Source of the DNA: Dryas octopetala
Lineage: Eukaryota; Streptophyta; Magnoliopsida; Rosales; Rosaceae
Direction of reading: 5' to 3'
Length of the DNA: 64,000 bases
NCBI GenBank assembly: GCA_963921425.1
Contig: OY992838.1
Span: 1,426,001 to 1,490,000 of the forward strand
Shown here: positions 12,099-23,101 of the stretch, in pieces
Layout of the letters: each line of letters opens with the position of its first letter
How positions within the stretch are numbered: the stretch's first letter is position 1
Notes under the pieces: generated by a model
What the model saw: only the letters and a program-made list of their open reading frames with translations
What the model was told of the DNA's origin: nothing
Database searches by the model: none
Position numbers and translations under genes: made by a program

Positions 12099-13063
12099 CT
12101 TCTTGTTACTGCCACCACCAGCTACCAATACCTCCACTCACTGCCACTCTCTCGCTTCTGTGTGTGCGTGATGAGAAGCAGGTCGGAGCGAGAAAGAAAT
12201 GGTTACCGCGTGGGTAGGGTAGAATATCCCAAAGCCTTGGGAAGGAGGAGGGCATTTTAGGGTTTTCACGTCCCGGTTTGAGCAAAGTTACTAAAACGCC
12301 CCCGATTTTCCAATTAATTAACGGTAATGCAAAACGGCCTTCCGAGTACGCGACGGTGCGTTTCGAAGCCCTGCTTCCGGAGAATTTTCCCCTTGTTTTC
12401 TTTCTTTCTTTTCCTTCATCTCTGACTCTGACCCCTGAGTAACTAAACCGATAGAAACACCAACTAATCGCTTAGTAAATAAATTTACAAATTTACGTAG
12501 ATCCGCTTACCATTGATAAATAATAAATAGATTCTCTCATTCGATCCATTTATACTTCGCGTTTCTTTAAGGTAAAACCATCTCTTACCTCTCTCTCTCT
12601 CTCTCTTTTTCTCTCTCTACTCTTTGTCGTTTCTTAAATAATCGTCTGTTTTTTTTTTTGTTCCATTGGCCCATTGCTTAAATAATCGTCTTTTTGAATG
12701 TGTATGTTCTTAGCAAAATGCTTGATCCCAAAGTGGGTTTGAGAGATTTCGAGTTTTGTTTCAGCTTGGATATGCCTTTGGTGACTTGATTACTTATGAA
12801 ATGTGAATTGGGAAAAATTAGAAATAAAAAGATCTGAATTACCAATGGTCCAGAGATGGGTTATTTACCTGGGAGCTGCATGAATTACTATATATATGAT
12901 AATTTTATTTTTTTTATAGAAAATAATTTAATAATGGAATAGAGGTATTTGGCCTTGCATGAAATCTGGTCTGTATAGAGAGGAAAGCAAGCGTTATCTT
13001 TTGAGTTAAGCTAGTTTCCATTGCTTATTTTGGATGGTCAGGAAAAGTAGAGGCTAATTGTTC
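12099..13063. promoter_or_regulatory. Divergent promoter region of gamma-CA and RER1, including RER1 5' leader
   Basis: The two start codons are 965 bp apart in opposite directions. Short CT-rich tracts lie at about 12588-12620. A likely RER1 leader intron runs from a donor after TTTAAG (about 12572) to the acceptor GGTCAG ending at 13041, leaving only ~20 bases of leader before the ATG. The shared core is then roughly 12180-12550. No TATA box is obvious. Confidence 0.5.
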
Positions 13064-14704
13064 ATGGAAGGAGCTGGAGGTGATGCTGGCTCTGCGGTGG
13101 CGCCTCTTGCCAAGTGGAGAGACGAATTTGCAAGGGCGTTTCAATACTATTTGGACCGTTCGATCCCTAACCCGGTCCATAGGTGGCTGGGGACTCTTGG
13201 TTTAGCAGCCATTTATGTGTTGCGAGTTTACTATGTTCAAGGGTTTTACATTGTGTCATACGGTCTGGGAATCTATATCTTGAATCTGTTAATTGGGTTT
13301 CTCTCACCCAAGGTTGATCCAGAGCTTGAAGCCTTGGACGGAGCTTCGTTGCCAACAAGAGGCTCAGATGAGTTTAAGCCATTCATCCGCCGCCTTCCTG
13401 AATTCAAGTTCTGGTAATTCAACAACTTCCCTATTCAAATTTGGTTATGTCATTTATCAATTGTTTTGCTTCCTTTTTTGCTATGTATTTATTAAAAAGT
13501 TAGGTTTCTCTGTTTTGCTTCCTGGTCAAGTTAGGTATGTTACTTATATGTATGTATTTATGTTTGACTTAATCAAAACTTGTTGTGTTGCTATGTCTTT
13601 TAATAGTAGCCATTTAATGGTGAACTGCATCATCTGGTTGATTTGATTAATTCAGTATACAAGACTGATTTATCCCTTGTTTCAAGTTCATTATCCATGT
13701 AACTATAAAATTCGTATATGTTGCTCATGAAGTTCTTATATCAGTCGTGTCTATTGTTATTAGTAATTGTTGCCTCATATGTTGCTCAACTTGCTCATAC
13801 CTGAATAGTTATGAGACATTTTGACCTGCAAACAAGTTGAGGAGTCTTTTGGCTTTGTTGTGAATGGAAGAAGTTACAAATTTTGTAGGAAACCTGATGA
13901 AGAAACAAGAACTTTGATCATTGACATAGTTCAAGCTGAGGCACATCATGGACAACTGAGTCACCAAATAGATTTTGTGGGACATGGTGGATAATGGTCT
14001 AATTGAAGTAGCTCTGGCTGTAGCTGAATGGCAAATAAGGATTTGTGTGAATGACTTTAGTTATCAAGATGGTTCTTTGTTAAGTTGAGAATTGTAGTTG
14101 CACGAATGCATTGTTTGCTGTGCACACATATGTGGAGTAATTGTGTGCTTGTATTTGTTTAATGGAATTTTATGACTACTGATTGAGGCTCAAAATGGAG
14201 TTTTTCTTTTTCTTATGTGGTTTCAGGTATTCCATTACAAAGGCTTTCGGTGTTGCCTTTCTGATGACCTTCTTTTCCGTATGTGATGTCCCTGTTTTCT
14301 GGCCCGTACTCGTCATTTATTGGATTGTTCTTTTTGTCCTTATAATGAAGCGCCAAATTATGCACATGATTAAGTACAAATATGTACCATTCAGCATTGG
14401 AAAGCAGGTGAGAACACTAATGTGGCCCAGCCACCATTACCCTTTCATATCTCAAACCAATCTCTCTCTCTCTCTCTCTCCCCCCCACCCCTCTCTTTAC
14501 AACCTCTTCCCGGGATGATATTATTGGTTGTGATTTTTAAATTTGTTTTTATTATTTTTTTTATTTTTATGGAGAAGTATCAATTGGTTACTATGCATTC
14601 TGTTCAGCTTATGTAAATGCATTATATTTACTTGTTTCCTTGCGTTACAGAGGTATACAGGGAAGAAGCCTGCTGCAAGTAGGGGTGGCTTGACCTCAGA
14701 CTGA
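13064..14704 (+). CDS. RER1B: RER1 family ER-retrieval receptor, 3 exons, 194 aa
   Basis: Golgi membrane protein that returns escaped ER membrane proteins through COPI vesicles. Exons: 13064-13413, 14227-14407, 14651-14704. Phases join to 585 nt with TGA at 14702-14704. The cytosolic N-terminus contains the conserved segment [20 protein letters not shown]. Four hydrophobic segments follow in the W-shaped RER1 topology, then the lysine-rich tail ([25 protein letters not shown]). The start is the ATG two codons into the open frame; upstream is leader. In Arabidopsis RER1B (At2g21600) sits beside a pectinesterase (At2g21610), and a pectinesterase lies 8 kb downstream here, which favours the B copy. 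Family call is secure; the letter is inference. Confidence 0.95.
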
Positions 14705-15469
14705 AAGCTTGATCGCTTAACCTTTTAGGAAAAGAGAACGGGGAGAAGTGCAGTGTTCAAATGTTACTAGTTTTTCTGAACACCTTTCATGTTAACACTT
14801 GCAAAGTTCATAGATTGTTGAATTTTGCTTGCTTTTAGGATTTAATGTGCAGTTGTAACTTGCATATTTTGAGATGCTCCTTATCATGAATCTGATTTTG
14901 CTTATATGGTTTACAATTACATAAGCCAGTGCTTATATTCTGCTTATATCTGCCCTTGAAAACGTGTGGCTCATTCCGTCTATCGCTCTCATTTATAAAA
15001 CTAGCCGTGCATGCAATGGTGCTAATTTTCTCACCATGTGGGTATGAGAGAGAGAGAGAGAGAGCTCCTGAAAGTGAGCATATTAATGAAATGGTATTTA
15101 AATTGAGGTATTAAGCAAGGGGACCATAATTAAGAAATCATTTGGGTGGGTGGATATGTGGCATATGCCATGCCAGATAGATGTCCCATCACACACCTAA
15201 TTGGTATAACAACCCTCCAACAACTGAACAACGAAATCACAAGTTTAGTTGTTAATAATGACTTGACATTTGTTATTACTTGACTTTTGTATATTAAACC
15301 CGAAGAAATAATTATTTAGACACGATGAGGCCAGCTAACGAGTTTAATCAACGTCTCTCCTCCTCTCTCTCTTTCCTTTGTATTCCAACTATTGCTTAAA
15401 ACCCTCAAACCACAACATTCCGTCCCACAAAACAAGTTCAAGCTTTTCTTCCACTCCAACGGGCATCAA
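14705..15469. other. Intergenic spacer, RER1 to small-protein gene
   Basis: RER1 3' UTR and the upstream region of the next gene. A GA tract lies at about 15048-15063 and a CT-rich stretch at about 15355-15375. No gene is seen. Confidence 0.6.
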
Positions 15470-15936
15470 ATGAGTGGGAGAACTTATGTTGTGATATTGT
15501 TCTTTTGGGCTGCCCTCACCATCATCACCCCCACACTCATTTTATTGTCAGAGACTTCAAAACCTTACTTGGATTCAAATGGTAAGAAATACTCAAGACT
15601 GTCAGACATGAATATTTTCTTTTGCACTTAATTTTCTGCTCTATTTCTTGATACTTTGAAATTATTGTAACCTCTTCTTGTACTTCATATTTTGCAGCTG
15701 AGAAAATTGAAGGAATCAAGGCTAGAAGATTAAGAATGATAGGGTATGCAATGAAACATCCAATAAGAAGCACTACAGAAGGGCCAACACCAGCACCAGC
15801 ACCAGCACCAACTCCAATTTCAGAACAAAAACCAGCTGTAGAGACTGGAGAAAGCAATCTTGGAAAGGTCTTCTCAGAATCATTGAGATTGGGGATCAGT
15901 AAAACTAATTTCGAACAAAAGGTCCAACAAATTTAA
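15470..15936 (+). CDS. Small secreted or membrane-anchored protein of unknown function, 2 exons, 116 aa
   Basis: Not recognised. Exons 15470-15581 and 15698-15936 join to 351 nt; the donor is G|GTAAGA, the acceptor TTTGCAG, and the stop TAA at 15934-15936. The first ~30 residues form one hydrophobic segment (VVILFFWAALTIITPTLILL), either a signal peptide or a type II anchor. A basic stretch (IKARRLRMIGYAMKHPIR) follows, then an Ala-Pro repeat (TPAPAPAPTPIS) and a C-terminal amphipathic region ending FEQKVQQI. A hydrophobic leader plus basic and proline-rich segments would suit a peptide precursor or an arabinogalactan-like protein. Real splice signals and kept phase argue for a gene. The open frame on the opposite strand is a shadow. 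Confidence 0.6.
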
Positions 15937-16567
15937 GGCCAGAAATCAGAATCTTTTAGTTTTGATCTTCTTGATGCATGAAAGCTACTTTGGATGTAAA
16001 GCTCACTCGTTTGATTTTGAGCCTCTCCAGTCGTCTTTGGAAGGCAAATGTACATGTGACTTGTCAATACAAAAGAAAGCACTGCACTGGCTTTCTGGTA
16101 TTAGAAATGTCACCATCCATATAAAGCCACAAAGGTCCGCAACAAAACATAATGAGAGACAAAGACATATAAAGTATATATAGAGAACTTCTTTTTGTGA
16201 GTGTGGTTGTTCTTGCAAGTACGTGTTCTGCACGTCTTCGATTTGATCTTATGGTGGTACCCCTCCAGAGCCAATTAATTTGACAGATTTTTAGTTACCA
16301 AAGCTACATACTTAGCAATTCTCAAAGTGCTTGACATCTCTGATCAAAACCAGAGCAAAACACAAATGTGTCATTTGATCAAACACTCATATATTACATA
16401 AGGTAAATGCATTTAACACGACTTGATGTAGATATATATTTCATCATAAACAAGAAACAGGAAGCTCGTAACACAAACAGTACTTTTCCGCTCAAACAAC
16501 AAGTACTTAAATTACTTGTATTTCATTCAGTAAACTGTAAACATCTTAGCAGTAGTGTCTTAATTCC
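15937..16567. other. Convergent intergenic spacer
   Basis: Lies between the small-protein gene and the PCBER-like gene, which are tail-to-tail. Only 3' UTR-like AT-rich sequence is seen; short open frames on both strands overlap and have no recognisable content. Confidence 0.6.
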
Positions 16568-18023
16568 TCAAACAAACTGGTCAAGGTACTCCTCCACAGT
16601 GGTGTATTTGACATCTGGGTATAATTCAGAAGCCTCTACTCCGAACGATGGCTCAATCTCAAAGTTGGTATGGTCTCCCTTCACAAAGACAGAGTGGTTG
16701 ATTGCTAATATCACATTGATTGGAAATGGGGCCTCTGCAAGAATATTGAAATAGAGATTAAACACATAATATGAACCAATGTCAGTAGCTAGCTTTTCAT
16801 TGTTTTCAAATATGCCCTTTAGTTTAATTCGTGACTCTATAAAACCCTTTAGCATCTAAAAGGTCTATGTTATTTACTGACCTTGAATGTCCTGGAGGAG
16901 TTTCTCCTCTGGAACATAGACCTTCTCAAGGACTTTGCCAATCTTCTTCTCCCAAAGGGAAACAAGCTCATTGAATGAGTAAATGTTTCTGGGAGGCCTG
17001 AGGTAGAGGACTTTGTTCAATGTTCTCGGGTCATCGACAGCCCGGATTGTATAGGCTCCAATGTCCTCTTCCTTGTTGAAAATTGCTGTACCAATACAAA
17101 GAAAAAAGAGAAATGCAGTGTAAATTGAGTAGCAAAATTTCAGCTTTGAATTTGAAAATTGAAGAATATGTATATATATATTTTGGTTGATACCCTTTGG
17201 ATTTCCATCCCCTAAGATGATGACTTTGTCTCTGGGTGGAGAAGTACTAAATCCTGGCTGTGCCAATGTGGGCAGAAAATAGCCTGCAAAGCAGTTGCAG
17301 GACACGTAAGTGTAGGGGATGCCCTCTGCCTCTATTGCACGGCGGATTTGGACCTTGATTGCAAATGCAGACTTGGCTGGCTCAACAGCATGTACACGAT
17401 CCACATCGTTTCCAAACTCCGAGGGAAAGAATCTCTGAATCAAGATTAAATCAAACACTAATATCATAGTTGTTGGAGTAGTGGGTTCAAATTAAAATAG
17501 TGTTTAGAATACTTAATTAGTTTGATTATGTAGTTTTAGAGACACCAACCAACCTTGACATTACCAGCTTCTTTAATGGCGGCAATGATCTTGGTTTGAT
17601 CTGCTAGCTGCATGTTACCCACCGTTGATATCACCACGTCCACCTGTTTGATCGCCTTCACCAAACTCTCATGGTCGTAAAGATCACCCTGCAAAGCTCA
17701 CATCAATTACAACACATTCCTTCATATATAACCTCTCAACCCACTAATGGCCAAAAAAAAAAAAAAAAACTCTCAACCCACAAAGCACAAAGCCAAAAAC
17801 TGAGATAGCTAGAGAAAGGTTGGTAATTTGGTGTACTTACATAGAGCAAAGTGACACCCAAGTTGTTGAAATTCTCAATGAGCTTTCCCTTAACAGGGTC
17901 ATTGACTGTGCTCTCTCTCACAAGAGCAAAGGTGGGATGGCCAGCCTTTGCGCTTGCTTCAACAATGAACTTGCCAATGTATCCAGTGCCTCCAAATATC
18001 AGAATCTTGCTTTTCTCAGCCAT
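16568..18023 (-). CDS. Phenylcoumaran benzylic ether reductase / isoflavone reductase-like protein, 5 exons, 309 aa
   Basis: NADPH-dependent reductase of the PCBER/PLR/IFR group (NmrA-like SDR), acting in the cytosol on lignan-type substrates. Exons in transcription order: 17841-18023, 17554-17688, 17194-17434, 16882-17085, 16568-16734, joining to 930 nt. The NADPH-binding motif GGTGYIG lies at residues ~11-17. The SEFGNDVDR segment and the catalytic Lys at about 133 (FAIKVQIRR) follow. The C-terminus TTVEEYLDQFV is typical of PCBER. An in-frame ATG 27 codons upstream exists, but the family start is MAEKSKIL, so I take 18023. It probably corresponds to Arabidopsis At1g19540/At1g75280 by position. 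Exact substrate is not determined. Confidence 0.93.
17733..17781 (+). mobile_element. Poly(A) retroposition scar 3 (12-bp perfect repeat) in a PCBER intron
   Basis: Direct repeats CTCTCAACCCAC at 17733-17744 and 17770-17781 flank a 25-base insert: TAATGGCC followed by 17 A. It lies in the first intron of the PCBER-like gene and carries the TGGCC-A(n) end. Confidence 0.7.
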
Positions 18024-18441
18024 CGGATTGATTAAAGAGATTGTGGGAGTACTTGTTTCTTTGTTTTCTGAAGTTGTGAAGTACTGAGAGGCAGTATGAG
18101 GCAATTTATGGACGATCCATTATGTGATAGCACTATTCTTGCCTTGTTGGTGGAACTGATTGATGGTGACAAATGGTGGGACTGACTGCTCACCTTGTTA
18201 TCACTTTGTGAGAATATTTTTTCACTATCAGCTACCTACTACCACATCCACAATTCACAATGCACAGAAAATTTATCCAAGGTTTGGTTGAGCAATCCAT
18301 TAGATTAATTTTTTCTTAAGTTCGAAGCATACTACGTGAAAGTCGGAATTACCCTCATAGAACTAGCCCAAAAAGGGTTTGGGGAAGGTCAAAACGGCAA
18401 AACCCGATGTTTGGATTTTATTATTCCCCACGTTGATGTCA

Positions 18442-18832
18442 GTTCAGAAAATAGTTAATTACACTTACACCTTTTGAGATTTATCATTTTTTCACATATA
18501 CCTACTGAGATTTTAATAATTACACATACACCCTCTGAGGTTTCAAAACTGTTGCATATAACCCCCTATATAAAATGAAAAATTATGAAAAATTATGCAA
18601 AAAAGCATGCTAAGGAGTGAAATGACCTAATAAGATTACTCAAAGTGTAAGATCCAACTTCAATACAAATATTTTCTTTTTTGTTTATTTATTTTTTTCT
18701 CTTGTAGGAGGTTATATGCAATAGTTTTGAAACCTTAGGGGGTGTATGTGTAATTTTTAAAACCCCAGTGGGTATATGTGAAAAAACGATAAACTTCAGG
18801 GGGTGTAAGTATAATTAGCTCGTTCAGAAAAT
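18442..18832. mobile_element. Fold-back MITE with long terminal inverted repeats and 11-bp target duplication
   Basis: The segment 18453-18821 is bounded by the 11-bp direct repeat GTTCAGAAAAT at 18442-18452 and 18822-18832. Its two arms, each ~120 bp, are inverted copies: the left arm carries TTACACTTACACC and CACATATACC, and the right arm has their complements. It has no coding capacity. Arm length and a 9-11 bp target duplication fit a Mutator-like MITE. Confidence 0.8.
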
Positions 18833-19784
18833 GAATCCCACCTTTCGCATGATGGCGTACATATTTTTAATTTATTTATTTTAATGAATTTAGACTTCAT
18901 GTGAGTATGTGACAAGAGGAGGTAGGTCCATAACGAATGAATATGTAAAATAGGACCCAGTTCATTCTTTTTTTGAGCAAAGACCCAGCTCCTCTTAAAG
19001 GGATATTATATTCAATGAGGATCATAACTTATAGTACCACTAGGCACTAACAAATTATACAAATTAAGATAAGGCACCATGATGATATTGTTGAGGCCAA
19101 AAAATTAGCCCGGCCACGTGGAGGGCTGAGATGGACCACAACACAGCGTTGTTATGTGACAACGACGTTTTCAACCTTTAGAGCAGGTGCGGACGTGCCA
19201 CTAATCAGATTTAAGTAGCCGATTAAAAAAATATAAAATAAAATACAATACAAAATTATAATTAAAAATGCTAAATTAAATCTAAATTCTAAAAGATGAT
19301 TGTGCAATAGAAAATGAACGAAAAAAATTTATCTAAGTTTTTTTTTTTGTCTAGATAGTCTAGGACTTTGAGAATAAACAACTAAAAATAAATAAAAGGG
19401 CTACATGAATCTGAAAAAGAGCTTAAATGTAAAGAACAAAAGTGTTCTTGAGATAACCAACTACAATGAAATTAAATTAAACATAAAAAAATACAACTAA
19501 AAAAACTTGAAAAACTAGACAAATAAAAATATAGATATATTTGAAAAATAAAAGCCTAGCAAAGAGGTTGTTGAAAATTAATTTCACATTTAATGAGTTT
19601 TTGGGGGTTGATTGGTTTTTGTAAATGTCTTGTCTAGTCATGTAGGCCATGGCCCACTTTTGGGAAGGGAATAAACAGATATCATGATAATAGTGTGAAG
19701 CACAAGAAAGCATGATCATGTTTGTTTAATTGTTTGCATTCAACCACCCACAAATGAATCATTTGATTGAAACAAGATAATTAG

Positions 19785-19834
19785 AAAGACAAGTCGGACC
19801 ATGGCCCAAAAAAAAAAAAAAAAGACAAGTCGGA
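19785..19834 (+). mobile_element. Poly(A) retroposition scar 4 (14-bp perfect repeat)
   Basis: Perfect repeats AAAGACAAGTCGGA at 19785-19798 and 19821-19834 flank a 22-base insert: CCATGGCCC followed by 13 A. It has the same TGGCC-A(n) end as scars 2, 3 and 5. Confidence 0.72.
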
Positions 19835-20399
19835 TGTTCCACATTTCAGTTGCAAGTTTGCAACAATATGTTTAAGCTCTTTTTTTTTTTTTTTTTTTCA
19901 AATAATATTTCCCAGCAGAGGGCTGAACTTGGGCCTCATTTTTTATTCACGGGATGGCCCATTTGGTGAGTTTCTTACGGGCCTAATTTTTAGACTCCTC
20001 GGGCTCACTCCAACCAGTGTGTAAGAGTATATCCTATAGGAAGCAACCAAATTTTCATAGGCAGCTCAGCAAATCCCAATAAAATCAAAAATAAAGAAAA
20101 AAATTTAATAATAAAGCGCTAAATCAGACACAGCCCCAGTATAGAGTATATAAACACTTATATATATAGTATATAATTTTTTTTTTGTTTGGCTAAAAGC
20201 CTAAAACATACTCTATGTACACAGTTGATACAAGTCATAGAAACGCAACTTTAGCAGCTGCTTTATCATATATACACGTTTAACTCTGACCTTATTAGAC
20301 TACCAAAAAAGAAAGGAAAAAAGAAAAAGAAAAAAACAGTGGACTTTAGTAGTGTAGGAGGCCATGATGGGCCAGTTGAGATGGGCTTGAGGGACTGGA

Positions 20400-21356
20400 T
20401 TAAGTAGTAAATGTTCCGTCAGGGGGGTTTGATTTGGAAGCCCAGGTGGGTACGTGAAACTGTGATGGGTAAGTGTTGGAAGCGGCTTGATCAGATACAG
20501 GGGGTTCATTCAGAAATGCCCAGTTGCTCCTAGTCCACCTGCACACACCCACCAAAGGGATTATAAGATTATTGATATTGATATGATCATGATGGATATA
20601 TAAAACCAGAAGAAGAAAAGTTATGAGCTGGCAGAGTCCTAAGATCGTAGGCCGTGAAGGATTGAAGTTGGGCTTACCAGCCATTGTTGTTTATGAGTGC
20701 TTTGTCATGAGCTGCGCTGGTTTCAGTAGTATCCATGTCCATGAAAGCCTCCTTTGTTCTGGGTACAGGCATGGTTCTTGATATCTGAAATTTCCTTCCG
20801 GAATCTTCAAGATCAATTATGCTTTCCTGTCATCAGTCATGTCATGTGTATGTTCATATTCATGAGGGTACGTATTTCGTGTCATTCATCGTATGAATGT
20901 ATAAATATTGTTTATAAATTAAAGCATATATATATGCACCGGACCCAAAACAATTAAAGCATATAAATATTGTTCGATACCTGACTGATTATGGTATGAT
21001 CAGATGGCCTAGAAATGTCTTCTTTGAGACCTTCGTCTGTGGGTTTCTTGTTTAATCTCCAATAATCTTCAATCTCCTCCTTGGTCAGTGACCGATTCCT
21101 CTTGTATATATCTGATCCAAATGAATTAAGCTTAATTGTCTAGTAATTAATTTTTTATCAGCAAAGTAACTCAATTAACTAGCTAGCAATTTCTAAAATG
21201 CGAAAACGAACATTAATAATATATTCTTCCATAGGAAGTATTGAAGTAACATGTAATACGCGTACTCAACACTCGATAGACATGGTAGTCATATATGAGA
21301 TTACCTGACTTAGTATTTAGGGAGGGTGAGTCCCATCCTGCCATTAGCGAACCCAT
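20400..21356 (-). CDS. Conserved small plant protein of unknown function, 4 exons, 156 aa
   Basis: No named domain recognised. Exons in transcription order: 21305-21356, 20981-21111, 20678-20826, 20400-20538; phases join to 471 nt. The protein is soluble and without a signal peptide. It has a charged N-terminal half with the stretch LTKEEIEDYWRLNKK, a middle block RTMPVPRTKEAFMDMDTTE, and a tryptophan-rich block NGWWTRSNWAFLNEPP near residues 109-125. I believe that last block recurs in plant proteins of unknown function. Its position between a PCBER-like gene and a RADIALIS-like gene matches Arabidopsis At1g19530, a hypoxia-responsive unknown; this link is a guess from gene order. The start is the first ATG after an upstream in-frame stretch lacking one. 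Confidence 0.72.
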
Positions 21357-21372
21357 TTGCTCTAAACCCTTT

Positions 21373-21530
21373 AAATTGCTTTGAGCCTTCTTCAAATTGC
21401 TTTGAGCCTTCAAACGTACACAAATATTAATGACTATATTGTCTTCCTGATCGACTTGATGTAAATCTATTGAGAGCCGTACACAAATGACTGTATATCT
21501 TCCTGATCGACTTGATGTAAATCTATTGAC
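21373..21530. repeat. Two tandem duplications in the leader/promoter of the 156-aa protein gene
   Basis: An 18-base unit AAATTGCTTTGAGCCTTC occurs at 21373-21390 and 21394-21411 (period 21). Next to it a ~60-bp unit is repeated at 21415-21477 and 21478-21530, sharing TCCTGATCGACTTGATGTAA. Both lie just upstream of the start codon. Confidence 0.85.
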
Positions 21531-23101
21531 AAATTAATCATATATATATATGGTTTTGGTGGTGACTGGTGAGTGACTGTGACTGTGACTGAATGGTGGG
21601 TTCTTATCATGAATTTACTTTGTTCTTATCCGGACCCCAAGCAAATAGATATTTCGTGCAAGGCCACGTTAATAAGGCCAATTATATAATCCACTAACTT
21701 GACTTTATGTACATGAATACTCGATCTACCAGCCCACAGTTTTTTTAGATATAAGGCGGTACCACCTTAGCAAAATTTTCCCCTTTATGTATATTTGGGA
21801 TTGGAATGAGCAGTTTGCCAGGAATAGCATACATCCATGTCATCCGGCCAGTCATCCAAATTCCAAATTCCAAATCAAAGCTAAGAGATTAGATCAAAGA
21901 TGCATGGGTACTGCATGTCACGAATATTTAGTTCATGACTAGTCTTATTTTGCATGTGACACGATTCCAGTCTACATCAACACATGCACCCGTTTTAGAG
22001 TAGATCAAGTCATACCCTATAGCATTTAAAAGGTTGATGCTTTCATGCATGCAACTACTATTAAAATTTAAAATCTATGCTCACTTTTGGAAGAAGCAGA
22101 GTATTTGCTTCTTCGTATATATTCTTAAGGAGCTAGTGCCAAAAAAAAATTAAGGTAAAAATATGGAAATTAGCTTCTTCAAAAGCTTTATGCTAACAGA
22201 GACTTTTCCGTCCTTTCTGCATTAAAGAAGGCTTGCCTTTTAATACTTCTAGCTTCTAGGAGCCCTAGAGAGGAGAGAGAGACGGAGAGATGGAGAGATG
22301 GAGAGATAGAGAGAGAGAGAGACAACATGCATATCCAATGATTTTAACAAGTCTTTAAAATGTTTAATTTGAGATATTTATAAGATACGATTTAAGATGT
22401 CCTAAAAATACAACTTGAGATACTCTATAAAAAAACTTAGAAAATGTCAACGCTTGACTTCGGATGTTCTTAGCTAGCTAAAAATAATTTAAAATAAATA
22501 AATATAAAAGTAATTGAAATAATTCAAGTTAAAAACTAAAATCTGTAATGTACGACTTATCAGCATAGCTTCATCAACATATAGCTCGATGCACTCAAAA
22601 ACTAGCCACCCTTGCAATGTGGCTTTTCAGTGTGCTGGCGGTTATGCATGTTGATTGGAAATTTGAAAAAATTAATAAATAAAAACTGATCAAGATTACT
22701 CTCGTTTGGCTAGATATTACCGGGCTTCAATTAAGTCCAATTAATACAATTATTATTCTTGTGAAACTTAGTTGGAATTAGTCATTTTTTTCTTAACCTT
22801 AAAATTTAGGATATATTATCTAGCCTGCAGCATTATTGGTACTGAAGCAAGGGATATTTGGCGTACAATTTGCACAAACATATCAAAGAAGGAGATATGC
22901 ACTGGATCAATGTAATATTACTGGGCATGTATAGATCAGTTTAGGAAATTAATTGAATTATATATAAATACATCTCCCAGGCAACAAATGAATTGAATCA
23001 ATTAATTAATTAACAAATGGCACGTAATTAATTGATATAGAAAAAGGTGATAGCACCCCATCATGCAAATTTGTATGTACACATACATGGGTTGATTATT
23101 G
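21531..23101. other. Intergenic region, no gene seen
   Basis: AT-rich. A GA-rich minisatellite (GGAGAGAT units) lies at about 22265-22322. At 22125-22155 an insert reading AGCTAGTGCC plus 9 A is flanked by only a 6-bp repeat TTAAGG, a possible but weak poly(A) scar. Nothing else was recognised. Confidence 0.6.

Larger units (their letters stand above)
18024..20399. other. Intergenic region between PCBER-like gene and small conserved gene
   Basis: The PCBER promoter lies near 18024-18300. The rest has no gene. It holds a fold-back element at 18442-18832, a weak poly(T) insertion between imperfect repeats at 18954-18991, and a clear poly(A) scar at 19785-19834. The T tract near 19878-19900 is simple sequence. 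Confidence 0.65.

Noticed and set aside
17736-18104. Upstream in-frame ATG for the PCBER-like gene at 18104
   Set aside because: Adds 27 residues absent from the family; MAEKSKIL at 18023 is the family start.
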